DNA of 8,862 bases from Ignavibacteriota bacterium (GCA_003158365.1 PMIW01000091.1:13650-22511); one strand, 5' to 3'; numbered from the stretch's first letter, positions 1 to 6,476 are shown. Made by a program: numbers and translations. The notes: generated by a model not told the origin, from the letters alone.

Positions 1-342
1 ATATTTAAAGCTAAAATTAAGGACTTAAAAAAAGCAGGTAATATAAATAATAATTTCACTAATTTTGAGGAAAGCTCTTCAAAATTTGTTGAAATACCTT
101 ATGAAATTACGCTTGATTTAAGAGGGATGTATTCGATAGAAATATTTGATAAGATAGAAAAGTTTTTACTTGATGCAAATCTGAATTCCATTTCAACTGT
201 TACTATTGTACACGGAAAAGGAACAGGACGTCTGAGAAAAGAAGTAAACTCAATTTTATCGAAAAGTAAAATGGTAAAATCTTTCAGGTTGGGTAACTGG
301 AATGAAGGAGACTCGGGAACAACTATTGTAGAACTTAAATAA
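1..342 (+). CDS. mutS2: MutS2 family protein, C-terminal Smr domain (5' partial)
   Basis: The frame is open from the first base, so the gene begins left of the window and only the last 113 residues are seen. They form a Smr domain, a small nuclease-type fold found at the C-terminus of MutS2. The diagnostic motifs are LDLRG at visible residues 38-42 and HGKGTGRLR at 71-79, followed by the typical ending KSFRLG...GTTIVELK. The Lys/Asn-rich stretch before the domain (about residues 1-30) fits the linker that joins it to the MutS-like ATPase part. MutS2 proteins act on branched DNA and, in some species, on collided ribosomes; which applies here cannot be told from the tail. A stand-alone Smr protein is possible, but the open upstream frame and the family-typical C-terminus favour MutS2. 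The response regulator gene follows after 6 nt, so the two are probably co-transcribed. Confidence 0.88.
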   Translation: MFKAKIKDLKKAGNINNNFTNFEESSSKFVEIPYEITLDLRGMYSIEIFDKIEKFLLDANLNSISTVTIVHGKGTGRLRKEVNSILSKSKMVKSFRLGNWNEGDSGTTIVELK

Positions 343-348
343 TCCATT

Positions 349-1701
349 ATGGGAAAAATACTTATTGTAGACGATGAACAGAATATACTTGATATACTTT
401 CACTCGTGCTTACTTCGGAAAAACACGAAGTAGATATATCACTCGAAGGATATTCCGCAATAGAAAATGTAAAGAGGAAAAAATACGACCTTGTTTTGCT
501 TGATATCAAAATGCCTAAAATGGACGGGCTCGAAGTTCTGGAGAGGATTATGGAAATAGATAAGAGTCTTATTGTTATTATGATATCAGGGCATGGTAAT
601 TTTGAAACTGCCGTGGAAGCTACTAAAAGGGGAGCATATAATTACATTCAGAAACCACCGGACCTCGATGAACTTAAAATTGCCATTCGAAATGCAATCG
701 AATATAAAAAATCTAAGGATGAAATCGAAAATCTACGTAATGAACTTATAGAAGCAAACAACATTCTGGGAAACAGCGATGCTATTAAAGAAGTAAAAGA
801 CAGAATTATAAAATATTCAAACCTTGATTTGAATGTATTGATTTACGGCGAAAGCGGTACGGGCAAAATGCTTGTTGCCAAACAGCTTCATCTTAATTCA
901 AAACGTTCTGAAAAACCGTTTGTTATTGTAAATTGTGCAAATTTAAGCGATGTAAAAGCTGAAAGCGAACTCTTCGGACTATTTGAAAACGGAGCACTGA
1001 TAAATAGCGGTAAGCTTTCCGATGCAAAAAGCGGATATTTTCTTTTCGATGAAATAAGCAGCCTGTCGCTCGATGTTCAGTCTAAAATACTTAAAGTTAT
1101 AGAAGAAAATAAATTTACCCGTACAGGGCAAAATGAAGAAAACATTTTAGACACCAGGTTTATTTTCACTACAAATAAAAACCTCGAAGTGGAAATAAGC
1201 GAAGGAAGATTCCGTGAAGACCTATACCACAGGATTAAGGTTCTTCAGATTATTATACCTGCACTGCGCGACAGGAGTGAGGATATCGATGAGCTTGTTA
1301 AGACTTTTACGGAACAGATTTGCAAAGCGTTTAACATAAATAATAAAGAGTTTTCCGATGAGGCCATAAGACATTTGAAATCATTCAGGTGGCCAGGTAA
1401 TGTGAGAGAACTTAAAAATACAATTGAAAGACTGATATTCGATATTGATAAGGATATTATAGAAGAAGACGACATAGAAATTCCGGGTACAAAGCATTCA
1501 AAGCTCCTGAATGAATTGCTGAATAAAAATCTGACTCTAAATGATTTCCAGAATGAATCTGAAAAAGTTTTTATAGAAAAAATGCTGAGGGATTATAAAT
1601 ATAATATTGTGCATACTGCCGAAGCATTGAAAATACAGAGAAGCCATTTGTATAAGCTGTTGAGTAAATATAATATACCCACTCCAAGTAAAATCAAGTA
1701 A
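349..1701 (+). CDS. Sigma-54-type (NtrC family) response regulator with degenerate GAFTGA loop
   Basis: A cytoplasmic transcription regulator of 450 residues with the usual three domains. The receiver domain (about 3-118) has acidic pair D8/D9, phospho-acceptor D52 in LLDIKMP, S80 and K102. The AAA+ domain (about 140-375) has Walker A GESGTGKM (167-174, with Met where Glu is usual), Walker B FLFDE (231-235), the arginine segment GRFREDLYHR (286-295) and sensor II WPGNVREL (348-355). The C-terminus (about 400-440) is a Fis-type helix-turn-helix. The loop that contacts sigma-54, normally GAFTGA, here reads GALINS (215-220) with one extra residue after ELFG, so classical sigma-54 activation is doubtful although ATPase residues remain. 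No histidine kinase is adjacent, so the signal is unknown. The ATG is fixed by MGKILIVDDE; no Shine-Dalgarno sequence precedes it. The 3' end overlaps the convergent kinase gene by 8 nt. Confidence 0.93.
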   Translation: MGKILIVDDEQNILDILSLVLTSEKHEVDISLEGYSAIENVKRKKYDLVLLDIKMPKMDGLEVLERIMEIDKSLIVIMISGHGNFETAVEATKRGAYNYIQKPPDLDELKIAIRNAIEYKKSKDEIENLRNELIEANNILGNSDAIKEVKDRIIKYSNLDLNVLIYGESGTGKMLVAKQLHLNSKRSEKPFVIVNCANLSDVKAESELFGLFENGALINSGKLSDAKSGYFLFDEISSLSLDVQSKILKVIEENKFTRTGQNEENILDTRFIFTTNKNLEVEISEGRFREDLYHRIKVLQIIIPALRDRSEDIDELVKTFTEQICKAFNINNKEFSDEAIRHLKSFRWPGNVRELKNTIERLIFDIDKDIIEEDDIEIPGTKHSKLLNELLNKNLTLNDFQNESEKVFIEKMLRDYKYNIVHTAEALKIQRSHLYKLLSKYNIPTPSKIK

Positions 1702-2335
1702 AAAGCTTTAAATCGAGAAGCAAAGATTTTTCAACATAATCAATAATTAAATCGAAGTCTTTGTCCGAGTGGACAAAATCGAGCGTGTCTGTTTCTATTA
1801 TTAATTTTTTCCCTAGGTCGTATCTTTCTATCCATCCTTCATAACTTTCGTTAAGCAGTTTCAGGTAATCAATATCGATATCTTTTTCAAAGTCCCTTCC
1901 GCGTAATTTAATCTGATTAACAAGAGTTTTAATATCTGCCTTTAGATAAACGAGAACATCGGGTGGTTTTAAATAAGATGTCATTTCCTTGAAAAGGTTT
2001 GTATATGTTTCGTGGTCGCGGTCGGACATTTTTCCCATTTTATGGAGGTTTCTTGCAAAGATTTCCACATCTTCGTAAATACTTCTGTCCTGTATTACGG
2101 AATTCGGTTTATCGTTTATATCTTTATGAATGTTAAACCTGTGTGCAAGAAAATAAATCTGCAGGTTGAACGACCAGCGGTTCATATCTGCATAGAAATC
2201 CGTCAGATAAGGATTATCGTTAACAGATTCGTAATAAGGAAGCCAGTTAAACCTTTTTGCAAGCAGGCGCGTAAGAGAGGATTTTCCCGAGCCAATATTT
2301 CCGGCAATCGATATAAATATTTTTTTATTTTCCAT
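1694..2335 (-). CDS. Deoxynucleoside kinase (dGK/dAK/TK2-like family)
   Basis: A cytosolic salvage enzyme that transfers phosphate from a nucleoside triphosphate to the 5'-OH of a deoxynucleoside. The 213 residues are normal for the bacterial family. The P-loop GNIGSGKS is at 12-19, the likely base Glu at 36 in YYESV, the DRS motif at 83-85 in QDRSIYED, and the Arg-rich lid RGRDFE at 145-150. Substrate preference (dA, dG, dC or T) cannot be settled from sequence alone. Only one copy is present, unlike the tandem dAK/dGK pairs of some Firmicutes. The ATG is forced because the P-loop begins 11 residues later. It lies directly after the U-tract of the upstream terminator, without a Shine-Dalgarno sequence, so expression would need readthrough from the rplS operon or a promoter within the 63-nt gap. 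The stop TGA overlaps the end of the convergent regulator gene. Confidence 0.9.
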   Translation of the reverse strand: MENKKIFISIAGNIGSGKSSLTRLLAKRFNWLPYYESVNDNPYLTDFYADMNRWSFNLQIYFLAHRFNIHKDINDKPNSVIQDRSIYEDVEIFARNLHKMGKMSDRDHETYTNLFKEMTSYLKPPDVLVYLKADIKTLVNQIKLRGRDFEKDIDIDYLKLLNESYEGWIERYDLGKKLIIETDTLDFVHSDKDFDLIIDYVEKSLLLDLKLFT

Positions 2336-2339
2336 AAAT

Positions 2340-2368
2340 AAAAAAACCGCCCCCGAAAAAGGCGGTTC
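2340..2368 (-). terminator. Rho-independent terminator of the ffh-rplS operon
   Basis: Read on the minus strand, AACCGCC (2367-2361) pairs with GGCGGTT (2351-2345) around a 9-nt loop, giving a 7-bp stem with five G:C pairs. Seven T residues (2346-2340, two of them shared with the stem) follow, then ATTTATG. No T-run follows in the plus direction, so it acts on minus-strand transcripts coming from rplS, whose stop is 31 nt upstream of the stem. The U-tract ends 4 nt before the start codon of the deoxynucleoside kinase, so it may also attenuate that gene. Confidence 0.85.
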
Positions 2369-2398
2369 AGATATAAAATTTAGAAAAAATATCCGTTA

Positions 2399-2827
2399 TT
2401 AGGATTTGTTATCAGCATTATCAGCGCTTAATTCAGGTGTATTTTCGATAACGACTTCACTGATTAATCTGGAGATTTGCTTTTTCTTTTTTTCTTTAAT
2501 TTTTGTTGCCGCTTTACCGGTTAATTTTCTCAGGTAATATAATTTGGCTCGTCTTACACTGCCTTCTTTTAAAATTTCGACTTTTGCAATTTTTGGTGAA
2601 TTCATGGGAAATATCCTCTCAACACCAACGCCGTTTGAAATTTTTCTTACCCGGAATGTTTTGCTGATTCCTCTGCCTCTTATGCCCATTACGATTCCCT
2701 TGAACTGCTGAATACGTTCTTTGTCGCCTTCGACAACTTTCACTGAGACGGAGATTGTGTCCCCGGGATGAAAAGCCGGAATATCGTTTCTAATCTGAGC
2801 AGCGGTTACTAATTTTATTTTATCCAT
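2399..2827 (-). CDS. rplS: 50S ribosomal protein L19
   Basis: A structural protein of the large subunit located near the interface with the 30S subunit. The 142 residues carry the family signature throughout: FHPGDTISVSVKV near 19-31, KERIQQFKGIVMG near 36-48, the run FRVRKISNGVGVERIFP (58-74), and the closing RRAKLYYLRKLTGKAA (92-107). After this core comes a Lys-rich stretch (KEKKKK) and an Asn/Asp/Glu-rich tail of about 30 residues, longer than the roughly 115-residue minimal L19. It is the last gene of the ffh-rpsP-khpA-rimM-trmD-rplS series, 40 nt downstream of trmD, and is followed by a hairpin terminator. The ATG is supported by an AAGGAG Shine-Dalgarno sequence 11 nt upstream and by the conserved N-terminus. 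Confidence 0.97.
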   Translation of the reverse strand: MDKIKLVTAAQIRNDIPAFHPGDTISVSVKVVEGDKERIQQFKGIVMGIRGRGISKTFRVRKISNGVGVERIFPMNSPKIAKVEILKEGSVRRAKLYYLRKLTGKAATKIKEKKKKQISRLISEVVIENTPELSADNADNKS

Positions 2828-2838
2828 TTTGTTAATGA

Positions 2839-2844
2839 CTCCTT
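2839..2844 (-). promoter_or_regulatory. Shine-Dalgarno sequence of rplS
   Basis: AAGGAG on the minus strand, 11 nt before the rplS ATG. The spacing is longer than the common 5-9 nt. It is one of only three clear Shine-Dalgarno sequences in the window. Confidence 0.8.
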
Positions 2845-2867
2845 CTTACCTGTTCTGTTTATGTTAT

Positions 2868-3536
2868 TTATTTGTTTTTAATTCTTTTAAATTTTTCTTC
2901 GGCTTTCTGAATCCTCCACCTGCTTATTTCCGCATGGTTGCCCGATAATAAAACATCGGGTACTTTCAACCCTTCATATTCTTCGGGTCTTGTGTACTGA
3001 GGATAATCGAAGCCGGATTCTGTCTGAAAACTGTCCGTGATAGCCGATTCACCGTCTCCCAGCACCCCGGGTATTAACCTGGAAACCGAATCGATGAATA
3101 CTATCGATGCAATTTCTCCGCCGGATATTACATAATCTCCAATCGATATCTCACTCGTGACAAATTTCGTTATTACTCTCTCATCTATTCCCTTATAATG
3201 ACCGCAAATCAATATAAAATTTTCTTTGAGGGATAACCTGTTTGCATAATCCTGCTTAAAACTTATTCCCTGCGGTGTGAAATAAATTATTTCATCATAA
3301 TTTCTTTCACTGAGCAGTTTGTTTATGCACCTGAAAAACGGCTCCGGTTTAAGCACCATGCCGGCCCCTCCTCCGTAAGGAGAATCATCAACCTGCCTGT
3401 AACTGCCGACTGCATAATCGTGCAGGTTGTGAGTAATAACTTCTATGTACTTTTTTTCAACGGCTCTTTTAATCAGGCCGTTTGTTAAAGAACTATCTAA
3501 AATTTTAGGATTCGTACTGATTATATCAAATCTCAT
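2868..3536 (-). CDS. trmD: tRNA (guanine-N1-)-methyltransferase TrmD
   Basis: A SAM-dependent SPOUT methyltransferase that makes m1G37 next to the anticodon of tRNAs reading CNN and some other codons, preventing +1 frameshifts. The 222 residues are shorter than E. coli TrmD (255) because the C-terminal helical extension is reduced, as in many bacteria. Landmarks are VDDSPYGGGAGM (49-60), the trefoil-knot SAM site with CGHYKGIDER (111-120) and SIGDYVISGGE (131-141), the SRLIPGVLG linker, DYPQYTRPEEY (177-187) and VLLSGNHAEISRWR (195-208). By alignment with E. coli, R153 and D168 correspond to catalytic R154 and D169. The gene lies 5 nt after rimM and 40 nt before rplS, so it is co-transcribed; no Shine-Dalgarno sequence precedes its ATG, which suggests translational coupling to rimM. 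Confidence 0.97.
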   Translation of the reverse strand: MRFDIISTNPKILDSSLTNGLIKRAVEKKYIEVITHNLHDYAVGSYRQVDDSPYGGGAGMVLKPEPFFRCINKLLSERNYDEIIYFTPQGISFKQDYANRLSLKENFILICGHYKGIDERVITKFVTSEISIGDYVISGGEIASIVFIDSVSRLIPGVLGDGESAITDSFQTESGFDYPQYTRPEEYEGLKVPDVLLSGNHAEISRWRIQKAEEKFKRIKNK

Positions 3537-3541
3537 AGAAC

Positions 3542-4087
3542 TTAATTTAACATTCCGTCTATAACTTCGATCTCTATTATCTTTTTTTCTGCATCTATAT
3601 TTTTTACAAAACTATCCACAAACGGAATCAGAATCTCTTTCTTATTTTCAGTTAATCTTATCTTGAATAAATCCTGACCGCCGTAATTCTCGATTGAAAC
3701 AAGTGTTCCGATTTTTTTTTCTTCGCTAATAATATCCGAGCCTATAATATCGTATAAATAATATTTTCCTTTATCAAGTTTAATCCTCTCAGATTCTTTA
3801 AGAACTATTAAACATCCCATCAGTTTACCCGTTAATGTTATATCTTCGTAGTTTTCGAATAAAATCTTTAAAATATCCCTGTCAAATTTAACGTCCTTAA
3901 TAAAAAATTCTTCAGAATTTGAAAACCTGTTCAGTATTACGGATTTCTCTTTTTCACTGAAAATTTTTACCTGTTTTAGTTCATTAAATCGTTCGGGAAA
4001 ATCAGTAAGACTAATGACCTTAACGTATCCCTTTAAACCTATAGGCTTTGTAATTTTCCCGATTGAAATAAATTCTTCTTTTTGCAA
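3542..4087 (-). CDS. rimM: 16S rRNA processing / 30S maturation factor RimM
   Basis: Assembly factor for the 30S head; the family binds ribosomal protein S19 and assists 16S rRNA maturation. At 181 residues it has normal length. The N-terminal RimM barrel (about 6-90) opens with FISIGKITKPIGLKGYVKV, matching the family start (G-x-I-x-K-x-x-G-x-x-G). The C-terminal PRC-type barrel (about 105-178) contains YYLYDIIG and ends ILIPFVDSFVKNIDAEK...VIDGMLN, close to the usual ending. The start is a TTG: the in-frame TAA of khpA lies only 9 nt upstream, no ATG or GTG lies between, and the next Met is far inside the protein. There is no clear Shine-Dalgarno sequence, so reinitiation or coupling from khpA is likely. 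The gene sits 5 nt before trmD, its usual operon partner. Confidence 0.95.
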   Translation of the reverse strand: MQKEEFISIGKITKPIGLKGYVKVISLTDFPERFNELKQVKIFSEKEKSVILNRFSNSEEFFIKDVKFDRDILKILFENYEDITLTGKLMGCLIVLKESERIKLDKGKYYLYDIIGSDIISEEKKIGTLVSIENYGGQDLFKIRLTENKKEILIPFVDSFVKNIDAEKKIIEIEVIDGMLN

Positions 4088-4096
4088 TAATGGTAA

Positions 4097-4351
4097 TTAG
4101 TTTTCTCTACTGGGAGTATTTTTGTCAGGAATTTCAAGTAAAGCTTTTTTACCATTCTTCGCTGCTACCGCAGTAAGCAAAGTGCGCATGGCTTTGGCAG
4201 TTTTTCCGGATTTACCTATTACTTTTCCGGTTTCCAAATCCTCAACGAATAATCTGAATTTGATTTTTCCGTTTTGCTCGCTTTCCTCTACTACAACAGC
4301 ATCCGGTTTATCAACGAGATTTTTAGCAATAAACTCAATAAACTCCTTCAT
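4097..4351 (-). CDS. khpA: KH-domain RNA-binding protein KhpA (YlqC family)
   Basis: A short single-KH protein of 84 residues. The RNA-binding GxxG loop is GKSG at 46-49 within VIGKSGKTAKAMRTLL, preceded by the strand FRLFVEDLETGKVIG. In other bacteria KhpA (YlqC) binds many transcripts and may pair with KhpB/Jag; the partner gene is not in this window. The position between rpsP and rimM is the classic one for this family. An AAAGGAG Shine-Dalgarno sequence 7 nt before the ATG makes this the best-formed translation start in the window. The preceding 71-nt gap from rpsP contains only a weak AT hairpin. The C-terminal tail beyond the KH fold is only a few residues (DKNTPSREN). Confidence 0.93.
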   Translation of the reverse strand: MKEFIEFIAKNLVDKPDAVVVEESEQNGKIKFRLFVEDLETGKVIGKSGKTAKAMRTLLTAVAAKNGKKALLEIPDKNTPSREN

Positions 4352-4358
4352 AGTTTTT

Positions 4359-4365
4359 CTCCTTT
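4359..4365 (-). promoter_or_regulatory. Shine-Dalgarno sequence of khpA
   Basis: AAAGGAG on the minus strand, 7 nt before the khpA ATG, which is near-ideal strength and spacing. It fixes the start at 4351. Confidence 0.85.
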
Positions 4366-4422
4366 GAGTTTAGTTAATAATACAATATTAAGATTTCTTG
4401 CTAGAAATACTATAGATATTTA

Positions 4423-4833
4423 TTACGCTTCCTTTTTTTCCTTGCTTTCTTCCTTACTCTTTTTCTTGCTCAAAGTGCGTCTTGTCTTACGCTCTTTTTC
4501 TCTTTTCAGCTTGTCTTCCTTAAGTCCTTCAAATTTCTGCATCTCTTCGGTTATTTTGGTCTCGTCAAAACCTCTTTTTTTCAAATTCATTTTAAAAGAA
4601 AGTCCGGAACGTTTTAATAAACTTTTCACTGTATCCGTAGGCTGAGCACCGTTTTTTATCCATTTAACCACTTTATCCTCTTTCAAATTAATAACCATGG
4701 GTTCTTTATTCGGGTCATAAAATCCTACTTCTTCGATGAATCTGCCGTCACGGGGAGAACGTGAATCAGCTGCTATTATTCTGTAAATCGGCTGTTTCTT
4801 TTTTCCCATTCTTTTAAGTCTCAGCTTTACCAA
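4423..4833 (-). CDS. rpsP: 30S ribosomal protein S16 with charged C-terminal tail
   Basis: A small-subunit protein needed for 30S assembly. The S16 core spans residues 1-80: VKLRLKRMGKKKQPIYRI, then ADSRSPRDGRFIEEVGFYDP (22-41), then KWIKNGAQPTDTVKSLLKRSG (57-77). Residues beyond about 82 form an extra tail that ends in a nearly pure Lys/Glu/Arg/Ser segment, giving 136 residues against roughly 80-90 in E. coli. Tails of this sort occur in the Bacteroidota and related groups. The start codon is TTG: it places Met exactly before the conserved VKLRL, and an AAAGGAG Shine-Dalgarno sequence lies 12 nt upstream; the first internal ATG (residue 9) would remove conserved residues. The gene lies 129 nt downstream of ffh and 71 nt before khpA. 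Confidence 0.96.
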   Translation of the reverse strand: MVKLRLKRMGKKKQPIYRIIAADSRSPRDGRFIEEVGFYDPNKEPMVINLKEDKVVKWIKNGAQPTDTVKSLLKRSGLSFKMNLKKRGFDETKITEEMQKFEGLKEDKLKREKERKTRRTLSKKKSKEESKEKKEA

Positions 4834-4845
4834 TTTTTTGTATTA

Positions 4846-4852
4846 CTCCTTT
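4846..4852 (-). promoter_or_regulatory. Shine-Dalgarno sequence of rpsP (supports TTG start)
   Basis: AAAGGAG on the minus strand, 12 nt before the TTG start codon of rpsP. No ATG or GTG in the rpsP frame is closer, so this site together with the conserved VKLRL residues decides the non-ATG start. The spacing is long. Confidence 0.75.
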
Positions 4853-4962
4853 CGAATTGTAATTTATTATTTAATTTAATTTATGAATTTTTTTGATTTA
4901 TTAATAGATATATTTTGTTACTCGAAATATAACTATATTAATATTAAAATATTATAACTATT

Positions 4963-6318
4963 TTAATTCGCTTTAAACTGATTCATTATTCCCGGCGATA
5001 AATTGAGGTTTTTCATCAAATGCCTCATCTTGCCTTTTGAGAATCCTCTCATCATTTTCCTCATCTCGTCAAACTGCTTTATCAGCCTGTTCACTTCCTG
5101 AACCGATGTCCCGCTTCCGTCCGCAATCCTTCTGCGCCTTGTACCGTTTAATATATCCGGATTAGCTCTTTCCTTATTGGTCATCGATAATATAATCGCC
5201 TCAAGCCTTACGAATATCTTTTCGTCGATTTCTTTTCCTTTTAAAGCATTGCTTGCTCCCGGTAACATCGAAACAAGACTGGATATAGAACCCATTTTCT
5301 TTACCTGCTTTATCTGCGAGAGAAAATCATCAAAATCAAATTTGTTTTTTCTTAATTTCTCTTCCAGCTTGGCAGTTTCGGTCATATCGAATTCTGTCTG
5401 GGCTTTTTCCACGAAACTAACTATATCACCCATTCCAAGAATCCTCGATGCCATTCTCTCGGGATAAAACTGCTCGATTGCTTCAAGCTTTTCACCAACG
5501 CTCACAAACTTTATAGGTTCGTTCACTATTGATTTAATGGAAATCGCCGCACCGCCTTTTGTATCACCGTCTAATTTTGTAAGAACAATTCCCGTGAAAT
5601 TCAGCTTATCATAAAATGCCTTTGCGGTATTTACTGCATCCTGACCGGTCATGGAATCGACTATAAACAGAATTTCAGCAGGGGATACAGCTTTTTTTAT
5701 GGATGAAACTTCATTCATCATAAGCTCGTCGATTGCAAGTCTACCTGCTGTATCGATTATGAGCGTGTCCCTTGCATTTTTCCTTGCATAATCAACTGCT
5801 CCGTGAGAAATCTTAACAGCATCTTTCTCCCCGTCAATCGTGAAAACAGGAATGTCAATCTGCTTTCCCAGGACTTTCAACTGCTCTATTGCAGCAGGCC
5901 TGTATATATCACAGGCAGCAAGTACAGGGTTTCTTCCTTTTGTTTTAAGATGTTTTGCAAGTTTAGCGGCAAAAGTTGTTTTACCTGAACCCTGCAAACC
6001 CACAAGCAATATAACCGAAGGGATATCATCCGAAAATACAAGGTCGGATTTTTCCGAACCCATTAAATTTATAAGCTCGTCACTTATAATCTTAACAATA
6101 AGCTGTCCGGGTGTTATGCTTGTTAAAACATTCTCACCCAAAGATTTCTCTTTAACGTTTTTAATAAAATTATTTACAACTTTATAATTTACGTCGGCAT
6201 CAAAAAGCACACGACGAACTTCACGAAGGGATTCGTCCACGTTTTTTTCTGTGATTTTACCCTGTCCGCGTATCTTTTTTAGTACACTTTCAAACTTATT
6301 TGTTAAATCCTCGAACAT
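4963..6318 (-). CDS. ffh: Signal recognition particle protein Ffh (SRP54 GTPase)
   Basis: The GTPase that, with SRP RNA, binds signal sequences on ribosomes and delivers them to the receptor FtsY at the membrane. At 451 residues it has the normal NG-M layout. The N domain is about 1-95. The G domain carries the P-loop GLQGSGKT (107-114), DIYRPAA (137-143), DTAGR (189-193) and TKLD (247-250). The M domain (about 325-440) is Met-rich, with the SRP RNA-binding helix-turn-helix containing RRRRIADGSGTSVQEVN (394-410). The ATG gives the standard MFEDLT start; no Shine-Dalgarno sequence is visible. It is the first gene of the minus-strand series and diverges from rnhB across a 158-nt spacer. No terminator was found between it and rpsP, so readthrough into rpsP is likely. 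No SRP RNA gene is present here. Confidence 0.98.
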   Translation of the reverse strand: MFEDLTNKFESVLKKIRGQGKITEKNVDESLREVRRVLFDADVNYKVVNNFIKNVKEKSLGENVLTSITPGQLIVKIISDELINLMGSEKSDLVFSDDIPSVILLVGLQGSGKTTFAAKLAKHLKTKGRNPVLAACDIYRPAAIEQLKVLGKQIDIPVFTIDGEKDAVKISHGAVDYARKNARDTLIIDTAGRLAIDELMMNEVSSIKKAVSPAEILFIVDSMTGQDAVNTAKAFYDKLNFTGIVLTKLDGDTKGGAAISIKSIVNEPIKFVSVGEKLEAIEQFYPERMASRILGMGDIVSFVEKAQTEFDMTETAKLEEKLRKNKFDFDDFLSQIKQVKKMGSISSLVSMLPGASNALKGKEIDEKIFVRLEAIILSMTNKERANPDILNGTRRRRIADGSGTSVQEVNRLIKQFDEMRKMMRGFSKGKMRHLMKNLNLSPGIMNQFKAN

Positions 6319-6357
6319 TATACTGCTATTTTACTAAAACCTTTAAAATACTAATAA

Positions 6358-6399
6358 TTAGGGTTCTTTTCAAGGAATTAATTTGAACTTAAGCCCTAA
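6358..6399. repeat. Interrupted inverted repeat in the ffh/rnhB spacer
   Basis: TTAGGG (6358-6363) pairs with CCCTAA (6394-6399). Inside it TTCAA (6369-6373) pairs with TTGAA (6383-6387) around a 9-nt loop. It lies 40-81 nt upstream of the ffh ATG and lacks a T-run in either direction, so it is not a standard terminator. An operator or a leader-RNA structure is possible, but nothing proves function. Confidence 0.4.
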
Positions 6400-6411
6400 A
6401 ATAATTATTTT
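6398..6411. repeat. 14-bp AT palindrome
   Basis: AAAATAATTATTTT is a perfect palindrome that abuts the previous dyad. In DNA this rich in A and T such palindromes arise easily by chance, so it may mean nothing beyond easily melted promoter DNA. Confidence 0.35.
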
Positions 6412-6476
6412 TACAAGTATTAATAAGATAATATAGTAGTTTACAGTAGTAGTATTTGTCATAAAAATTATACTTT

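Larger units (their letters stand above)
6319..6476. other. Divergent intergenic region between ffh and rnhB
   Basis: A very AT-rich spacer that must carry the promoters for ffh (leftward) and rnhB (rightward). I could not place a promoter with confidence: neither E. coli-like -35/-10 pairs nor a clean Bacteroidota TAnnTTTG element stands out. It holds two dyads, listed separately (6358-6399 and 6398-6411), and a short direct repeat TAGTAGT/GTAGTAGTA near 6435-6454. Confidence 0.5.

Noticed and set aside
99..509. A minus-strand open frame of 136 codons over the mutS2/regulator junction
   Set aside because: It is antisense to two well-supported coding regions, is dominated by Ser, Phe and Ile, and shows no recognisable motif. 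The same holds for open frames at 1245-1475, 2012-2341, 4122-4367, 5177-5467, 5803-5988, 5840-6187, 6389-6787 and 6929-7294.
4393..4408. A small hairpin ATTTCT/AGAAAT between rpsP and khpA
   Set aside because: Only 6 bp with one G:C pair and no T-run; it is expected by chance in such AT-rich DNA and unlikely to terminate inside the operon.
4274..4645. A plus-strand open frame rich in Leu, Ser and Phe that looks like a membrane protein
   Set aside because: It lies antisense to khpA and rpsP; the Lys/Glu-rich tail of S16 read backwards gives Phe/Leu/Ser codons. It has no start context or family match.
5898..5916. An inverted repeat GCCTGT/ACAGGC inside ffh
   Set aside because: It is short, encodes the conserved DIYRPAA region, and has no T-run, so it is likely a by-product of coding.
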